Shown here: piece after piece, positions 30,907 to 40,511 of the stretch
Layout of the letters: every line of letters begins with the position of its first letter
Position numbering within the stretch: the stretch's first letter is position 1
From: Oscillospiraceae bacterium
Lineage (GTDB): Bacteria; Bacillota; Clostridia; Oscillospirales; Ruminococcaceae
Direction of reading: 5' to 3'
Length of the DNA: 64,000 nucleotides
Assembly: GCA_009776305.1 (NCBI GenBank)
Contig: WRLY01000001.1
Location: forward strand, 62,001-126,000
Translations under genes and position numbers: made by a program
Notes under the pieces: model-generated
Databases searched by the model: none
Seen by the model: only the letters and a program-made list of their open reading frames with translations
Told to the model about the DNA's origin: nothing

Positions 30907-32334
30907 ATGACAGAGAACAACAACATACAGAGAACCGCTTCGGAATCCATGCGCTTACCTGTGGATGGCATGGTCATTATTGACGTGTCGGAAAACAAGC
31001 TTAACGCCTATCTTTCCATTACAGAAGACCGCGACGGCGGAGAACCCGTAACTTTTGAAGACGTTATGGAAGAATTAAACAGCCGTGGTATAGTCAACGC
31101 GGATTTAGACGCGGTGAGGGCGCTTATAGACAGCAAGCGTTACGCCTTTAAAATCTGCGTATCAAAAGGTCGTATGCCCATAAACGGCGTTGACGGAAAA
31201 ATCGAATACTTTTTTGAGACCAGTAATGAGTTAGTCCCCAAAAAAGGGAAATCAGGCGATGTGGATTATAAGGACTTAGGGCTTGTCCGTAACATAACAA
31301 TGGGGGAAATTATTGCCAAAATCACCCACCCGACTGAGGGCGAACCGGGAGAGAATGTTTTCGGGCAGGATATTAACGCAATAAACGGCAAACCCGCCAA
31401 ATACGGTGCAGGACCCGGCACCGCTTTGTCAGAGGAAGAAACCGAGATTTACGCCGCAATAAGCGGAAATTTAGTCTGGCAAAAAGACCGTTTCGCGGTT
31501 GAGGAAACGCTGGTAATTAAAGAAAGTGTAGACGCCGCCACCGGTAATATAGACTTTATCGGCAGTGTTTTGGTAAAAGGCAACGTAATGGAAAACTTTA
31601 CCGTAAAATCCAAAAAGAACATAACCATAAACGGCTCTGTCACCAACGCCACTATTATTGCCGACGGCGACATCACAATAAACCTCGGCAGTATAAATTC
31701 CGACGTAGTGGCGCAAGGCAATGTAAAGCTCAGTTTCTGCGAAAGCTCAAAGGTGGAATGTCAGGGCGATTTCAGCAGTCAGTCGGTCATAGGCGGCGAG
31801 GTCTACTGTGGGGGTACGTTTAGCGCAACGGCGGGCAGAGGCGTGGTTTTTGGGGGCAAGCATACCGCCCTTTCAGGTTTTGTGGCTAACATTATAGGTA
31901 CGGAGAGCTACACAAAAACCCAAATCACCCTCGGAAACAGCGCAGTTTTAACAGAAGAAAAGCTTGAACTCAGCAACAAAATCAAAGACCTTGAGGAACG
32001 TACTAAAAAACTGCTTCAGGTAGCTGAAATTCTTCAGGAGCATAAGAAGAATTTCGGTCAGCTTTCGGCTGACCGCGAAGCCATGCTTACAACCTCCATA
32101 CGCTCCCGTTTCACGTTTCAGAGGGAGGTAAAGCAACTTTCGCTGAGAATCAAGGAAATAGAAAAAGAGCTCGGAAGTGCCCACGACCAATACGTCGTTG
32201 TTAATAAGCAAATATGGCCCGGCGTAATTGTACGCATAGGTACAGAATTGTTAATCGTTGACCGCAATTTATCAAAAATCATGATAGGCAAAGACGCCGA
32301 CGGAATTTTGGCGTATTTGCCGCTCACAAAGTAG
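30907..32334 (+). CDS. FapA/DUF342-family protein
   Basis: 475 residues if ATG 30907 is used (AAAGGATGG upstream); ATG 30877 is an alternative but its GAGG is only 3 bases away. It has the DUF342 pattern: an N-terminal domain with YLSITED.DGGEPVTFEDV, ITHPTEGEPGENVFGQ, the long beta-helix of V.G.V........NI.I.GSV..A.I.A.GDI.I region (~230-340), and a coiled coil (~350-440). Family members include flagellar assembly protein A and polymer-forming cytoskeletal relatives; the exact role is unsettled. It sits alone after a terminator. Confidence 0.8.
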   Translation: MTENNNIQRTASESMRLPVDGMVIIDVSENKLNAYLSITEDRDGGEPVTFEDVMEELNSRGIVNADLDAVRALIDSKRYAFKICVSKGRMPINGVDGKIEYFFETSNELVPKKGKSGDVDYKDLGLVRNITMGEIIAKITHPTEGEPGENVFGQDINAINGKPAKYGAGPGTALSEEETEIYAAISGNLVWQKDRFAVEETLVIKESVDAATGNIDFIGSVLVKGNVMENFTVKSKKNITINGSVTNATIIADGDITINLGSINSDVVAQGNVKLSFCESSKVECQGDFSSQSVIGGEVYCGGTFSATAGRGVVFGGKHTALSGFVANIIGTESYTKTQITLGNSAVLTEEKLELSNKIKDLEERTKKLLQVAEILQEHKKNFGQLSADREAMLTTSIRSRFTFQREVKQLSLRIKEIEKELGSAHDQYVVVNKQIWPGVIVRIGTELLIVDRNLSKIMIGKDADGILAYLPLTK

Positions 32335-32358
32335 AAAATGCAGAAAGGAAAACACTGA

Positions 32359-33054
32359 ATGATAACATCAGCCGAGGTTAAGCAATTACTTTTTGATATG
32401 GGGGCGGATTTGTGCAAAATAGCATCAATTGACCGCTTTGACGACGCGCCTGAAGGCTTTCATCCCCTTGACGTTTTACCATCCTGCAAATCGGTTGTGG
32501 TATTTGCAAAGAAATTCCCCGCGGGAACGACCCGATGTAATACAAACATACCGTATACCATTACCAGAAATACGCTATGCACCGAAATGGATATAATGTC
32601 GGTTAAATTCTGCGGGCTTATGGAGGAATGTGGAATCACTGCAGTTCCCACGGGAACTATAAGCAACACCCGGCTTGATTCAAAAACGGGCAGACATCGT
32701 TCAATCGTGTCCGCCAAGCACTGCGCGTCAAATGCAGGACTCGGCAGAATCGGGAAAAACACCCTGCTCGTCACGCCCGAATACGGTAACATGGTTTGGC
32801 TAAACGCCGTTCTTACCGATGCTGAATTAGAGCCTGACGAGATTTTGGGCGGAAGTCCCTGCGAGGAAAACTGCTCAATTTGCATAGACAATTGTCCCGC
32901 AACCGCTCTCGGCGAACCCGAAATGAAACAAGGCGCATGTTTTATGCACGCCTTTAAAACCGAACCTGCAGAAGAATTAAATATCAAATGCCACAACTGC
33001 CGTACCCTCTGCCCGAATTGCTTGGGAAGTGAGAATAAACATATAAAAATATGA
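32359..33054 (+). CDS. Epoxyqueuosine reductase (QueG)-like ferredoxin protein
   Basis: 231 residues. LGRIGKNTLLVTPEYGNMVWLNAVLTD is the hallmark of QueG-related proteins (normally GWiGKN.lli.p..Gsw.flg.ilTd), followed by a C-terminal iron-sulfur segment with Cys-rich runs CEENCSICIDNCPATAL and CHNCRTLCPNC. It is shorter than canonical QueG (~380) and lacks the HEAT-like tail, so epoxyqueuosine reduction is doubtful; many anaerobes have such stand-alone homologues. It overlaps the next gene by 4 bases (ATGA). Confidence 0.75.
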   Translation: MITSAEVKQLLFDMGADLCKIASIDRFDDAPEGFHPLDVLPSCKSVVVFAKKFPAGTTRCNTNIPYTITRNTLCTEMDIMSVKFCGLMEECGITAVPTGTISNTRLDSKTGRHRSIVSAKHCASNAGLGRIGKNTLLVTPEYGNMVWLNAVLTDAELEPDEILGGSPCEENCSICIDNCPATALGEPEMKQGACFMHAFKTEPAEELNIKCHNCRTLCPNCLGSENKHIKI

Positions 33055-34370
33055 ACATAAAAACCCCAATCCACGATTTCCTGACAAATTACAGCAGGAA
33101 AAACCTCACCCGCTGTCATACGCCCGGCTTAAAAGGGCGAGGAGTTTTAAATCCGGCTCATGACATAACCGAAATAAACGGAGCCGACAGCTTATATGCC
33201 GGAATTTCTGAAAATACGGGAATCATCGCCGAAAGCGAACGCTTTGCGGCGGCGCTTTTCGGTGCGAAAAAAACGCTTTACTCCTGCTCCGGCGGTACGC
33301 TGGCAATTCAGGCTATGCTGACCATTCTGAAAACAGCTTCCCGAAAAAACAAAGTAATCGCTTTCAGATACGCCCACAGGAGCTTTGTTTCGACGGCGGC
33401 GTTATTGGGTTTTGAGGTAGACTGGATTTATCCCGGGGAATTTCTGAGCGCGGCTCTTATACCCGAAGAAATAAAGCAAGCCGTAACCCCCGATACAGCG
33501 GCGGTTTTTGTAAACGGTTTAGACTACTATGGCGGAACATGTGATATTGAAAGCATTGCAAAAGTCTGCAAGCAGTCTGAAATACCTCTTTTGACCGATA
33601 ACGCCCACGGAGCATATTCGGTGCTTACGGGCAATCACCCCATTTCACTCGGAGCGGCAATGTCCGCCGACAGCGCACATAAAACCCTCCCCGCGCTGAC
33701 AGGCGCGGCGTATCTGCATATTGGAACTCAAAAATTCGCGCAAAATACTAAGGCGGCGACCGCCCTTTTCGGAACGTCGAGTCCCTCATATTTGATTTTA
33801 GAAAGCCTTGATTTATGTAATAAGCATATTGCAGGGGAAAAATCCAAATCCAAAACAGAAGCTTTCGGGCTTGTCGCAAACCTGAAACAAAACCTTCTTT
33901 CAACCGGGTTCGAGCTTCACCAAAGCGATTCTTTAAGAATTACGGTAAACGCCCGTGCCTGCGGCTTTACGGGGATTGAGCTTGCCGCCGCATTACGGGA
34001 AAACCGCGTTGAATGTGAATATGCCGACAAAAATTATACCGTTTTGCTTTTTTCGACTATTACAGACGGTCGAGAAACCGAAGCGGTCAGAACCGCTTTT
34101 AACAAAATACATAAAAAAGCCCCCTTAAAGCCTTTAACCTTTTTGGTTGTCAAACCTAAGCAGGAAATGAATATGCGTGACGCGCTTTTTACCCCCGATT
34201 CAGATTGCGCTTTTTTGCAACCTCGACAAGCCAAGGGCAAAATTTGCGCCGAAATTACAGCGCCCTGCCCGCCCGGAATTCCCGTTATTATGCCGGGCGA
34301 ATTAATCGGAGAGGCTGAAACGGAGATTCTTGAAAATTTCGGGGTGGAAAAAATACGTGTATTGAACTAA
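33051..34370 (+). CDS. Orn/Lys/Arg decarboxylase-family PLP enzyme
   Basis: 439 residues, the short clostridial/Bacillus YaaO-like form. CHTPGLKG near residue 24, INGADSLY, the PLP-aldimine region LLTDNAHGAYSV and MSADSAHKTLPALTGAAYLH (catalytic Lys in the SxHKxLxxLTG motif, ~210) are all present. The C-terminal domain includes YTVLLFSTITDGRE and PCPPGIPVIMPGE. It decarboxylates a basic amino acid, most often arginine or lysine, feeding polyamine synthesis; the substrate is not decided by sequence. It is translationally coupled to the QueG-like gene. Confidence 0.87.
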   Translation: MNIKTPIHDFLTNYSRKNLTRCHTPGLKGRGVLNPAHDITEINGADSLYAGISENTGIIAESERFAAALFGAKKTLYSCSGGTLAIQAMLTILKTASRKNKVIAFRYAHRSFVSTAALLGFEVDWIYPGEFLSAALIPEEIKQAVTPDTAAVFVNGLDYYGGTCDIESIAKVCKQSEIPLLTDNAHGAYSVLTGNHPISLGAAMSADSAHKTLPALTGAAYLHIGTQKFAQNTKAATALFGTSSPSYLILESLDLCNKHIAGEKSKSKTEAFGLVANLKQNLLSTGFELHQSDSLRITVNARACGFTGIELAAALRENRVECEYADKNYTVLLFSTITDGRETEAVRTAFNKIHKKAPLKPLTFLVVKPKQEMNMRDALFTPDSDCAFLQPRQAKGKICAEITAPCPPGIPVIMPGELIGEAETEILENFGVEKIRVLN

Positions 34371-34425
34371 TATTAATTATATGATATAATTATTTGTAGG
34401 ATTTATTTTTTACGAGGTTAATTTT

Positions 34426-35628
34426 ATGAGATTATACAAAAAGGTTTTTGCGGGACTGTTATGTGCAATGTTCGGATTGTTTTTTCTTGGGGGGTGCGGC
34501 GATTCTGAACCGGAAGAACCGCTTGACATATCCGACCTGTTCGCAACAAATGAGTATGAAGACCCCTATCCGCTTGATATAAAAGTAGGTTTTATTTACA
34601 GCGGCTCAGTGGTTTCAGACCCTATGGCGGCGGTTTTTGAGGCGGCGAGGGTTGAGGTTGAGCGAACCCTCGGGGCTGAGACTTGTTACATTGAAAACGT
34701 GCGGGTGCAACAATTCGGCGACGCGGTTGAAAAGCTGAAAGAAGATGGTTGCAAGGTAATTGTTTCAGCGTCCAATCATTTCAATTCCGCAATTGTAATA
34801 GAGGCAGATAAACACTACGACCTGTATTTTATAAGTTTCGGCGGTATTGACCAAGGGATAAACCTTGCGTCAATACAACCCTTGCTTTATCAGGCGGCAA
34901 ACATCAACGGCTTTGTCGCGGCGTTCAACACCGAAACAAACAAAATCGGAATGGTGGTGGATAATAACCTTTACAACGCTTACGGGATAGCCAACGCTTT
35001 TGCATTGGGTGTGAGAGAGCTTCCGAATGCGCAGATTGACGTAGCTTTAAACTGGGCGCTGTCGGACAGATACGCCGATACGAGAGCCGCCATTGACGAC
35101 CTCATAGCTTATGGTTGTGATATTATTTTTGTATACCAGTCGGAGGAATACGCAATAAAGCGCTGTGAGGAACTCGGTGTAAAGGTAATCGGATTCGCTT
35201 ACAATATGCCTGAACTTGCTCCCGAAAACTACCTTACGGGAATGTATATGAACCTTAACACCTTCATAATCGACAAGGTACGCAATGTCATGTACGGCAA
35301 CACGGGTTCTTTCGGCGGACTTGCCCGCAGGGGGCTTAACCACGGCACGGTGGGCATAGTTATGCTTAACGAGGATTTGGTAAAAGATGGTACAAGGACT
35401 TTAGCCGACGCGCTTCTCGGACACGTTGCCGAAGAACGCTCGCCTGTTTTCAGCGGTGAAATCCGCGACAGAAACGAAGTTCTTCAGGTAGAAAAAGGTG
35501 AAGTCTTACAGCCTCAGCAAATTTTCGGAATTCGCTGGATTACCAATATTGTCGTCAGAGAGGAAAATATGTCGCCGCCGCTTACCGAAGCCGATTTACA
35601 TTATTCTGATTTAATAATAAAAAATTAG
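34426..35628 (+). CDS. BMP-family (nucleoside-type) ABC substrate-binding lipoprotein
   Basis: 400 residues. A signal peptide with lipobox FFLGGCGD (Cys ~24) is followed by an Asp/Glu-rich linker and a periplasmic-binding fold: DIKVGFIYSG (~53), KVIVSASNHFNSAI, LYFISFGG, NKIGMVVDN, DIIFVYQSEE. This matches the BMP/Med family, which bind purine nucleosides in characterised cases. No permease or ATPase genes are adjacent, so it may act with a transporter encoded elsewhere or as a sensor. Confidence 0.8.
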   Translation: MRLYKKVFAGLLCAMFGLFFLGGCGDSEPEEPLDISDLFATNEYEDPYPLDIKVGFIYSGSVVSDPMAAVFEAARVEVERTLGAETCYIENVRVQQFGDAVEKLKEDGCKVIVSASNHFNSAIVIEADKHYDLYFISFGGIDQGINLASIQPLLYQAANINGFVAAFNTETNKIGMVVDNNLYNAYGIANAFALGVRELPNAQIDVALNWALSDRYADTRAAIDDLIAYGCDIIFVYQSEEYAIKRCEELGVKVIGFAYNMPELAPENYLTGMYMNLNTFIIDKVRNVMYGNTGSFGGLARRGLNHGTVGIVMLNEDLVKDGTRTLADALLGHVAEERSPVFSGEIRDRNEVLQVEKGEVLQPQQIFGIRWITNIVVREENMSPPLTEADLHYSDLIIKN

Positions 35629-35687
35629 TTTAAAAAGCTCATGTAAAAGAGGAAAAATATTCCGCCGCTTGTTGGCGCGGAGCAGTG

Positions 35688-36284
35688 ATGGGATATAAAA
35701 TGGAAAATATAAAAACCGAGTTCATCGAAATTTACAACACCAATATAACCAGACCCGGAGCCGACAAAATGCTGGATTTTTTAAACGGTAGCGATTTTTT
35801 CACCGCGCCCGCCAGTACACGTTACCACGGCTCTTATGAAGGCGGGTTGGTTACCCACAGCGTCAATGTCTACCGTTGCCTTACCGATTATCTTGAAAGA
35901 GAGCGGACTCGCGAGGTCTACAAAATGGATTACTCCGAAGAGAGCGTGGCTATTGCGGCGCTTTTGCATGATATTTGTAAAATAGATGTTTACAGGAAAT
36001 CTTTCCGCAATGTTAAAAACGACGACACGGGAATATGGGAAAAAATACCCTGCTATAACTTTGAGGATAATCTGCCTTACGGTCACGGCGAAAAGTCGGT
36101 TTACATGATTAGCGGATTCATGCGTCTGACTCGTGAAGAGGCTATGGCAATCCGCTGGCACATGGGCTTTTCGGGAATCGAGGACAAAAACACCATCGGA
36201 AACGCCCTTGAAAAATACCCGCTTGCTTTCGCCCTGACAGTGGCGGATATGGAGGCGACATATTTTTTAGAGGGAGAAAAATAG
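35688..36284 (+). CDS. HD-domain hydrolase
   Basis: 198 residues from ATG 35688 (GGAG 7 bases upstream). STRYHGSYEGGLVTHSVNVY and AALLHDICKID provide the H...HD metal-binding motif, and LAFALTVADMEATYF the distal Asp. Proteins of this kind (often annotated as hydrolase or dGTPase-like HD) hydrolyse nucleotides or phosphoesters; the substrate is unknown. It stands between the BMP lipoprotein and dapL, with short repeat-like hairpins after it. Confidence 0.78.
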   Translation: MGYKMENIKTEFIEIYNTNITRPGADKMLDFLNGSDFFTAPASTRYHGSYEGGLVTHSVNVYRCLTDYLERERTREVYKMDYSEESVAIAALLHDICKIDVYRKSFRNVKNDDTGIWEKIPCYNFEDNLPYGHGEKSVYMISGFMRLTREEAMAIRWHMGFSGIEDKNTIGNALEKYPLAFALTVADMEATYFLEGEK

Positions 36285-36421
36285 GGGCAGACCTTATGTC
36301 TGTCCGAAAAATCCAATACCACGTATTATTTTAGGGCAAACACAAGGTTTGCTTCTACGGACAAAGGTGCATTACATTATAAATTTCCCACATTTAAAAT
36401 AAACCACGGAGGATATATTTT
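36285..36421. repeat. Intergenic segment with decayed small palindromic repeats
   Basis: GGGGCAGACCTTATGTCTG and AGGGCAAACACAAGGTTTGC are two hairpins with similar arms (GGGCA..AC...GT.TG), resembling degraded copies of a small interspersed palindrome. The remainder leads to the ACGGAGG site of dapL. Confidence 0.45.
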
Positions 36422-37621
36422 ATGGCTAAAATCAACGGCGGTTTCTTAAACCTGAAAGAAAATTATCTCTTTATTGAAATTGGCAGAAAGGTACGGGAAT
36501 ATATTGAGAAGAACCCCGACAAGCCGATTATCCGCATGGGAATCGGCGACGTTACCCTGCCCCTTGCCCCCATAGTGGTAGAGGCTATGGAAAAAGCCGC
36601 CGCCGAAATGGGGGTAAAGGAAACTTTCAGGGGATATGAGGATTCGGGGCGAGGCTACCCCTTTTTAAGGGAGGCTATCGCGGGATATTTTAAAGGTTTC
36701 GGCGTTAATCTTGAACCTGATGAAATTTTAATCAGCGACGGCGCGAAATCCGACTGCGGAAATATAACCGATATTTTCTCAACTGACAGCGTGGTCATGG
36801 TCAGCGACCCCGTTTATCCCGTTTATGTTGACAGCAGTATTATGAACGGTAAAAAAATCATTTACGCCGATGCGACTGAACAAACAGGGTTCGCTCCCGT
36901 TATCCCGCAAAACGCAAAAGCGGATATAATTTATCTATGCTCCCCCAATAACCCTACAGGCTCGGTTTTCACAAAAGAGCAATTAAAGGAATGGGTTGAC
37001 TTCGCACTTTCTAATAATGCTGTGATTATTTACGATTCGGCTTACGAGGCCTTTATTTCCGATGCTCGTTTACCGCGTAGTATCTTCAGCATAGAGGGTG
37101 CGCGGAAATGCGCCGTTGAAATCGGCTCGCTTTCCAAAACCGCCGGCTTTACCGGAACGCGTTGCGGTTATACAATTGTGCCGAAAGAGCTTGAATTTTA
37201 TGACGACAAAGGCAACAGTTACAGCGTTTTAAAGTATTGGTCAAGGCGGCAGGGCAGTAAATTCAACGGCGTGCCATATATAGTTCAGCGCGGAGCGGAG
37301 GCGGTTTTCACCCCCGAGGGATTGCGTCAGACCAAGGAGTCCATTGACTATTACATGGAAAATGCGAGAATAATGACCGAAACCTTTGACGCGCTCGGTA
37401 TAAGCTACACAGGCGGTAAAAACTCGCCGTATATTTGGTTCAAGTGTAATATGCCGAGCTGGGATTTCTTCGATTTACTGCTTTCCCAAAAGCAGATTGT
37501 CGGAACGCCGGGCTCGGGTTTCGGTAAAAACGGCGAGGGCATGTTCCGCCTCACGGCGTTCGGGACAAGGGAAAACACCATTGAGGCAATGAAGAGGGTT
37601 ACGGAGCTTTTAAGTAAATAG
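36422..37621 (+). CDS. dapL: LL-diaminopimelate aminotransferase
   Basis: 399 residues, normal for DapL. The N-terminus MAKINGGFLNLKENYLFIEIGRKV is diagnostic, with RMGIGDVTLPL, FRGYEDSGRGYPFLREAI, FISDGAKSD-like ISDGAKSDCGNI, SPNNPTGSVF, and the PLP-lysine in EIGSLSKTAGFTGTRCGY (~242). It converts tetrahydrodipicolinate directly to LL-diaminopimelate for lysine and peptidoglycan synthesis, a pathway variant found in many Clostridia. It has its own strong ribosome site. Confidence 0.95.
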   Translation: MAKINGGFLNLKENYLFIEIGRKVREYIEKNPDKPIIRMGIGDVTLPLAPIVVEAMEKAAAEMGVKETFRGYEDSGRGYPFLREAIAGYFKGFGVNLEPDEILISDGAKSDCGNITDIFSTDSVVMVSDPVYPVYVDSSIMNGKKIIYADATEQTGFAPVIPQNAKADIIYLCSPNNPTGSVFTKEQLKEWVDFALSNNAVIIYDSAYEAFISDARLPRSIFSIEGARKCAVEIGSLSKTAGFTGTRCGYTIVPKELEFYDDKGNSYSVLKYWSRRQGSKFNGVPYIVQRGAEAVFTPEGLRQTKESIDYYMENARIMTETFDALGISYTGGKNSPYIWFKCNMPSWDFFDLLLSQKQIVGTPGSGFGKNGEGMFRLTAFGTRENTIEAMKRVTELLSK

Positions 37622-37717
37622 GAATCCCGGTCAGGGCCAACGGCGGGATATTCGGGAGGCGGACAATGTTCGCCCAATCTGTCGGATTTATATAATATTA
37701 TAAGGATATTAATAATT

Positions 37718-38302
37718 ATGGAGCATAAACCAAGCGTTGAAGAATACAAAATTCTTAACGAAAAAATAATCACCCGTACAAAAACTTCTCACAGTACATG
37801 GAATTTTACATATACCACCATTGTCGCCGTTTTAGCGTTTGCGATAAAAGCGGATACAGCATGGCTGTTTCTATTGTCTTATTTCATAACAATACCCGTT
37901 ATGCTCATTCAGTTACATCAAATATTGGGAATTTGGAAAATCCAAGCGTATATGATTGTTTTTTATAAAGACACGGAGTTTATTTTTGAAGACTTACGGA
38001 TTGACTTTGATAAAGAACACAGAAAAAACAAAAAGATTAGCAACCTTGCAAGAGTTCGCGGTTTTTCGACTTTACCTTATATTGTCCTGAGCGTTATACC
38101 GATTATTTTTATTTCAGTATATTTTTTTGAAAGAAAACAATTGACCGGAGAATATAATGTAATCTTATGCGCTCTGTTGGGTTTTGCGATAGCATTATTA
38201 GTTGCAACGATAATCATATGGATTAAAATTTTCAGGGTGGATGATATGAAAGGTACATATAGAGAAATATGGGAAAGCGTAAAAAAGAAAAAAGGGATTT
38301 AG
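37718..38302 (+). CDS. Four-helix membrane protein, unknown function
   Basis: 194 residues with hydrophobic segments at ~25-43, ~45-65, ~120-140 and ~150-172, and a basic cytoplasmic loop and tail (RKNKKISNLARVRG; VKKKKGI). It has no recognisable motif. It has no close operon partners upstream; the HD-domain gene starts 10 bases after its stop, so the two are probably co-transcribed. Confidence 0.6.
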   Translation: MEHKPSVEEYKILNEKIITRTKTSHSTWNFTYTTIVAVLAFAIKADTAWLFLLSYFITIPVMLIQLHQILGIWKIQAYMIVFYKDTEFIFEDLRIDFDKEHRKNKKISNLARVRGFSTLPYIVLSVIPIIFISVYFFERKQLTGEYNVILCALLGFAIALLVATIIIWIKIFRVDDMKGTYREIWESVKKKKGI

Positions 38303-38312
38303 GGTAAAAACC

Positions 38313-38993
38313 ATGAGCAATATCACCTACCGCTACATCAAACAAAACAGCGACGTACAGACCTACATAAAACACGCCGACAAGGCTTTGGAATCAAGGG
38401 GTTACACCGAACATTCCAACGCGCATGTTGAAAAGACAGCCGAAACGGCTTACAATATTTTGCAGACGCTGAAGTTTTCGGAACGGGAATGCGAACTCGC
38501 GCAAATCGCAGGCTATATGCACGACATAGGCAACTGCGTCAACCGAAGTAATCACGCCGAAACGGGGGCTATGATGGCGTTTAATCTGCTGTCAAGGCTT
38601 GCCATGCCGGCAGAGGAAATAGCAGTCATAATTTCTGCAATCGGCAACCACGACGAGCTTACCGCCGCACCCGTAAACCCCGTCGCTGCCGCGCTGATTT
38701 TAGCCGACAAAATGGACGTGCGCCGTTCCCGTGTGCGCCCGCCCAACAGACCCGCGCCGTCCGAATTCATCAGAGACGTACACGACAGGGTTAATTACGC
38801 CTGCGTGCAGTCAAGGTATTATTTTTCCGAGGATAAATCCGAGTTGTTTTTGGATTTAATAATAGACCTTGAAATAAGCTCGATTATGGAATATTTTGAA
38901 ATCTTCCTACACAGAATGTCACTTTGCCGCCTTTCGGCGGAAACACTGGGAATCAAATTCAGGCTTGTTATCAATAATTCAAAGATAGTTTAA
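38313..38993 (+). CDS. HD-domain phosphohydrolase
   Basis: 226 residues. HSNAHVEKTAETAYNIL (~33), AGYMHDIGNCVNRSNHAETG (~69-88) and the LADKMDVRRSRVR segment (~132) give the H...HD...D arrangement. The wording resembles the clostridial family of small HD phosphohydrolases whose substrate is unknown. It follows the membrane protein by 10 bases. Confidence 0.8.
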   Translation: MSNITYRYIKQNSDVQTYIKHADKALESRGYTEHSNAHVEKTAETAYNILQTLKFSERECELAQIAGYMHDIGNCVNRSNHAETGAMMAFNLLSRLAMPAEEIAVIISAIGNHDELTAAPVNPVAAALILADKMDVRRSRVRPPNRPAPSEFIRDVHDRVNYACVQSRYYFSEDKSELFLDLIIDLEISSIMEYFEIFLHRMSLCRLSAETLGIKFRLVINNSKIV

Positions 38994-39092
38994 CCGAGTG
39001 ACTCGGACGCTATGCCCCGCCTCTAAGCGGCGCGTCCCAATCGCCCGTTTTTGCCTTATGGGTTTAACGGCGGCTCGCCGAAAGGACGTTTA

Positions 39093-40283
39093 ATGCTAAA
39101 TGTATTTTTCATAGGCTTGGTCAGTTTTTTCACCGACGTAAGCACCGAGATGATTTATCCTGTTATACCATTATACCTTACCTCGGTGTTCGGGGCAAGC
39201 CCTGCGTTAATCGGCATAATTGAAGGCATAGCCGAAAGCCTTGCAAGTTTGCTTAGGGTTTTCAGCGGCTATATAACCGATAAGTTTAAAAAGAAAAAAG
39301 CGCTGGCTTTTTCAGGATATTCAACCGGCATATTTTATAAAATTATTTTAATTTTTGCCTCTTCGTGGACGGGCGTTTTGCTCGGGAGAATAGTTGACCG
39401 TCTCGGAAAAGGAATCAGAACCTCCCCTCGTGACGTTTTGGTCAGCGAAAGTGCCGACAAAAAAGAAATGGGGCGCGCTTTCGGGATGCACAAGGCACTT
39501 GACATGGCGGGGGTGGCGCTTGGGGTAGCGTTCACCTATTATTTATTGAAAAATGCGGGCGGAGGCGAATTTAATTACAGGCGATTATTTCTTGTTTCAA
39601 TAATTCCCGGGCTTTTCGGTCTTGGCATGTTTTTGTTTATAAAAGAAAATAAACCGACGACGCCTTTAAAGAAAGATAAAAAAGCCCAAAAAGACGAGCC
39701 GTTATGGCACAGTATTAAAAAAATAGACGGACGGCTGAAGTTATATCTTTTAGTCGTATTTTTGTTTACCCTCGGCAACTCCTCCAATGCCTTTCTGCTT
39801 TTAAAGGCAAAGGACGTGGGTTTTGACGATGTTTCGGTTATATTATTATATTTTATTTACAGCATAACGGCTTCGATTTTTTCAATGCCTATGGGCAGAC
39901 TGTCAGATAAAATAGGCAGAAAAAGCCTTTTAGTTGCGGGACATTTCGTTTTCGTAGCGGTATATCTCGGATTTGCGTTAGCTTTTTCTAAAACTTTTAT
40001 TTACGGGCTGTTTATGTTGTACGGCGTGTATACCGCCATGATTACAGGTGTGGAGAGGGCTTTTGTAGCGGAAATATCGCCGCGTGAAATAAAAGGAACA
40101 ATGCTTGGGCTTCACTCCACATTATCGGGGATTGCCCTGCTCCCCGCAAGTATTATAGCCGGTTTTCTCTGGAACGCTTTTGGCTCTGCCATGCCTTTCA
40201 TATTCGGGGCAATAATGTCGTTCGTAGCAGCGGTACTATTGCTGGCGTTTATGAGGGGTTATAATGTTGAAAAAGAAACATAG
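39093..40283 (+). CDS. MFS transporter
   Basis: 396 residues from ATG 39093 (AAAGGACG upstream); the track's start at 39051 lacks a ribosome site. Twelve hydrophobic segments are apparent, with FFTDVSTEMIYPVIPLYL at the start, RIVDRLGKGIRTSPRDVLVSES (the loop 2-3 region) and GRLSDKIGRKSLLVAG (second-half motif A). It belongs to the major facilitator branch with 'TEMIYP' N-termini, usually annotated as multidrug or sugar efflux; the substrate is unknown. Confidence 0.85.
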   Translation: MLNVFFIGLVSFFTDVSTEMIYPVIPLYLTSVFGASPALIGIIEGIAESLASLLRVFSGYITDKFKKKKALAFSGYSTGIFYKIILIFASSWTGVLLGRIVDRLGKGIRTSPRDVLVSESADKKEMGRAFGMHKALDMAGVALGVAFTYYLLKNAGGGEFNYRRLFLVSIIPGLFGLGMFLFIKENKPTTPLKKDKKAQKDEPLWHSIKKIDGRLKLYLLVVFLFTLGNSSNAFLLLKAKDVGFDDVSVILLYFIYSITASIFSMPMGRLSDKIGRKSLLVAGHFVFVAVYLGFALAFSKTFIYGLFMLYGVYTAMITGVERAFVAEISPREIKGTMLGLHSTLSGIALLPASIIAGFLWNAFGSAMPFIFGAIMSFVAAVLLLAFMRGYNVEKET

Positions 40284-40327
40284 CGGGTTTCGCCGCTGCC
40301 TGCACGCAACATAGGCGAATCCCGCTA
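40280..40327. repeat. Long imperfect hairpin after the MFS gene
   Basis: ATAGCGGGTTTCGCC (40280-40294) pairs with GGCGAATCCCGCTAT (40313-40327) with one mismatch. A second hairpin, AAAGGCG...CGCCTTT (40339-40363), follows. Together they probably end the MFS transcript, although T-tracts are weak. Confidence 0.5.
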
Positions 40328-40437
40328 TAAGGTTAAAAAGGCGCATTACGCGTATTACGCCTTTCTGATATTAAAACTATATTTGAACCCGAAAGGTTGC
40401 AAAAACTTTAAAAAAATAAAATAATTTTAAAAATCGC

Positions 40438-40464
40438 TAAAGTTTTTCAGATTTCCTCCGATAA
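40438..40464 (+). promoter_or_regulatory. Sigma-D (sigma-28) type flagellar promoter
   Basis: TAAAGTTT (40438-40445), 11 bases, TCCGATAA (40457-40464). The Bacillus sigma-D consensus is TAAAGTTT-N11-GCCGATAA, so 15 of 16 positions match at the right spacing. The start codon of the next gene is 47 bases downstream. Confidence 0.75.
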
Positions 40465-40511
40465 TATATATGAGTGTAAATGACAGCTTTGGCTTATGGA
40501 AAGGAATAATT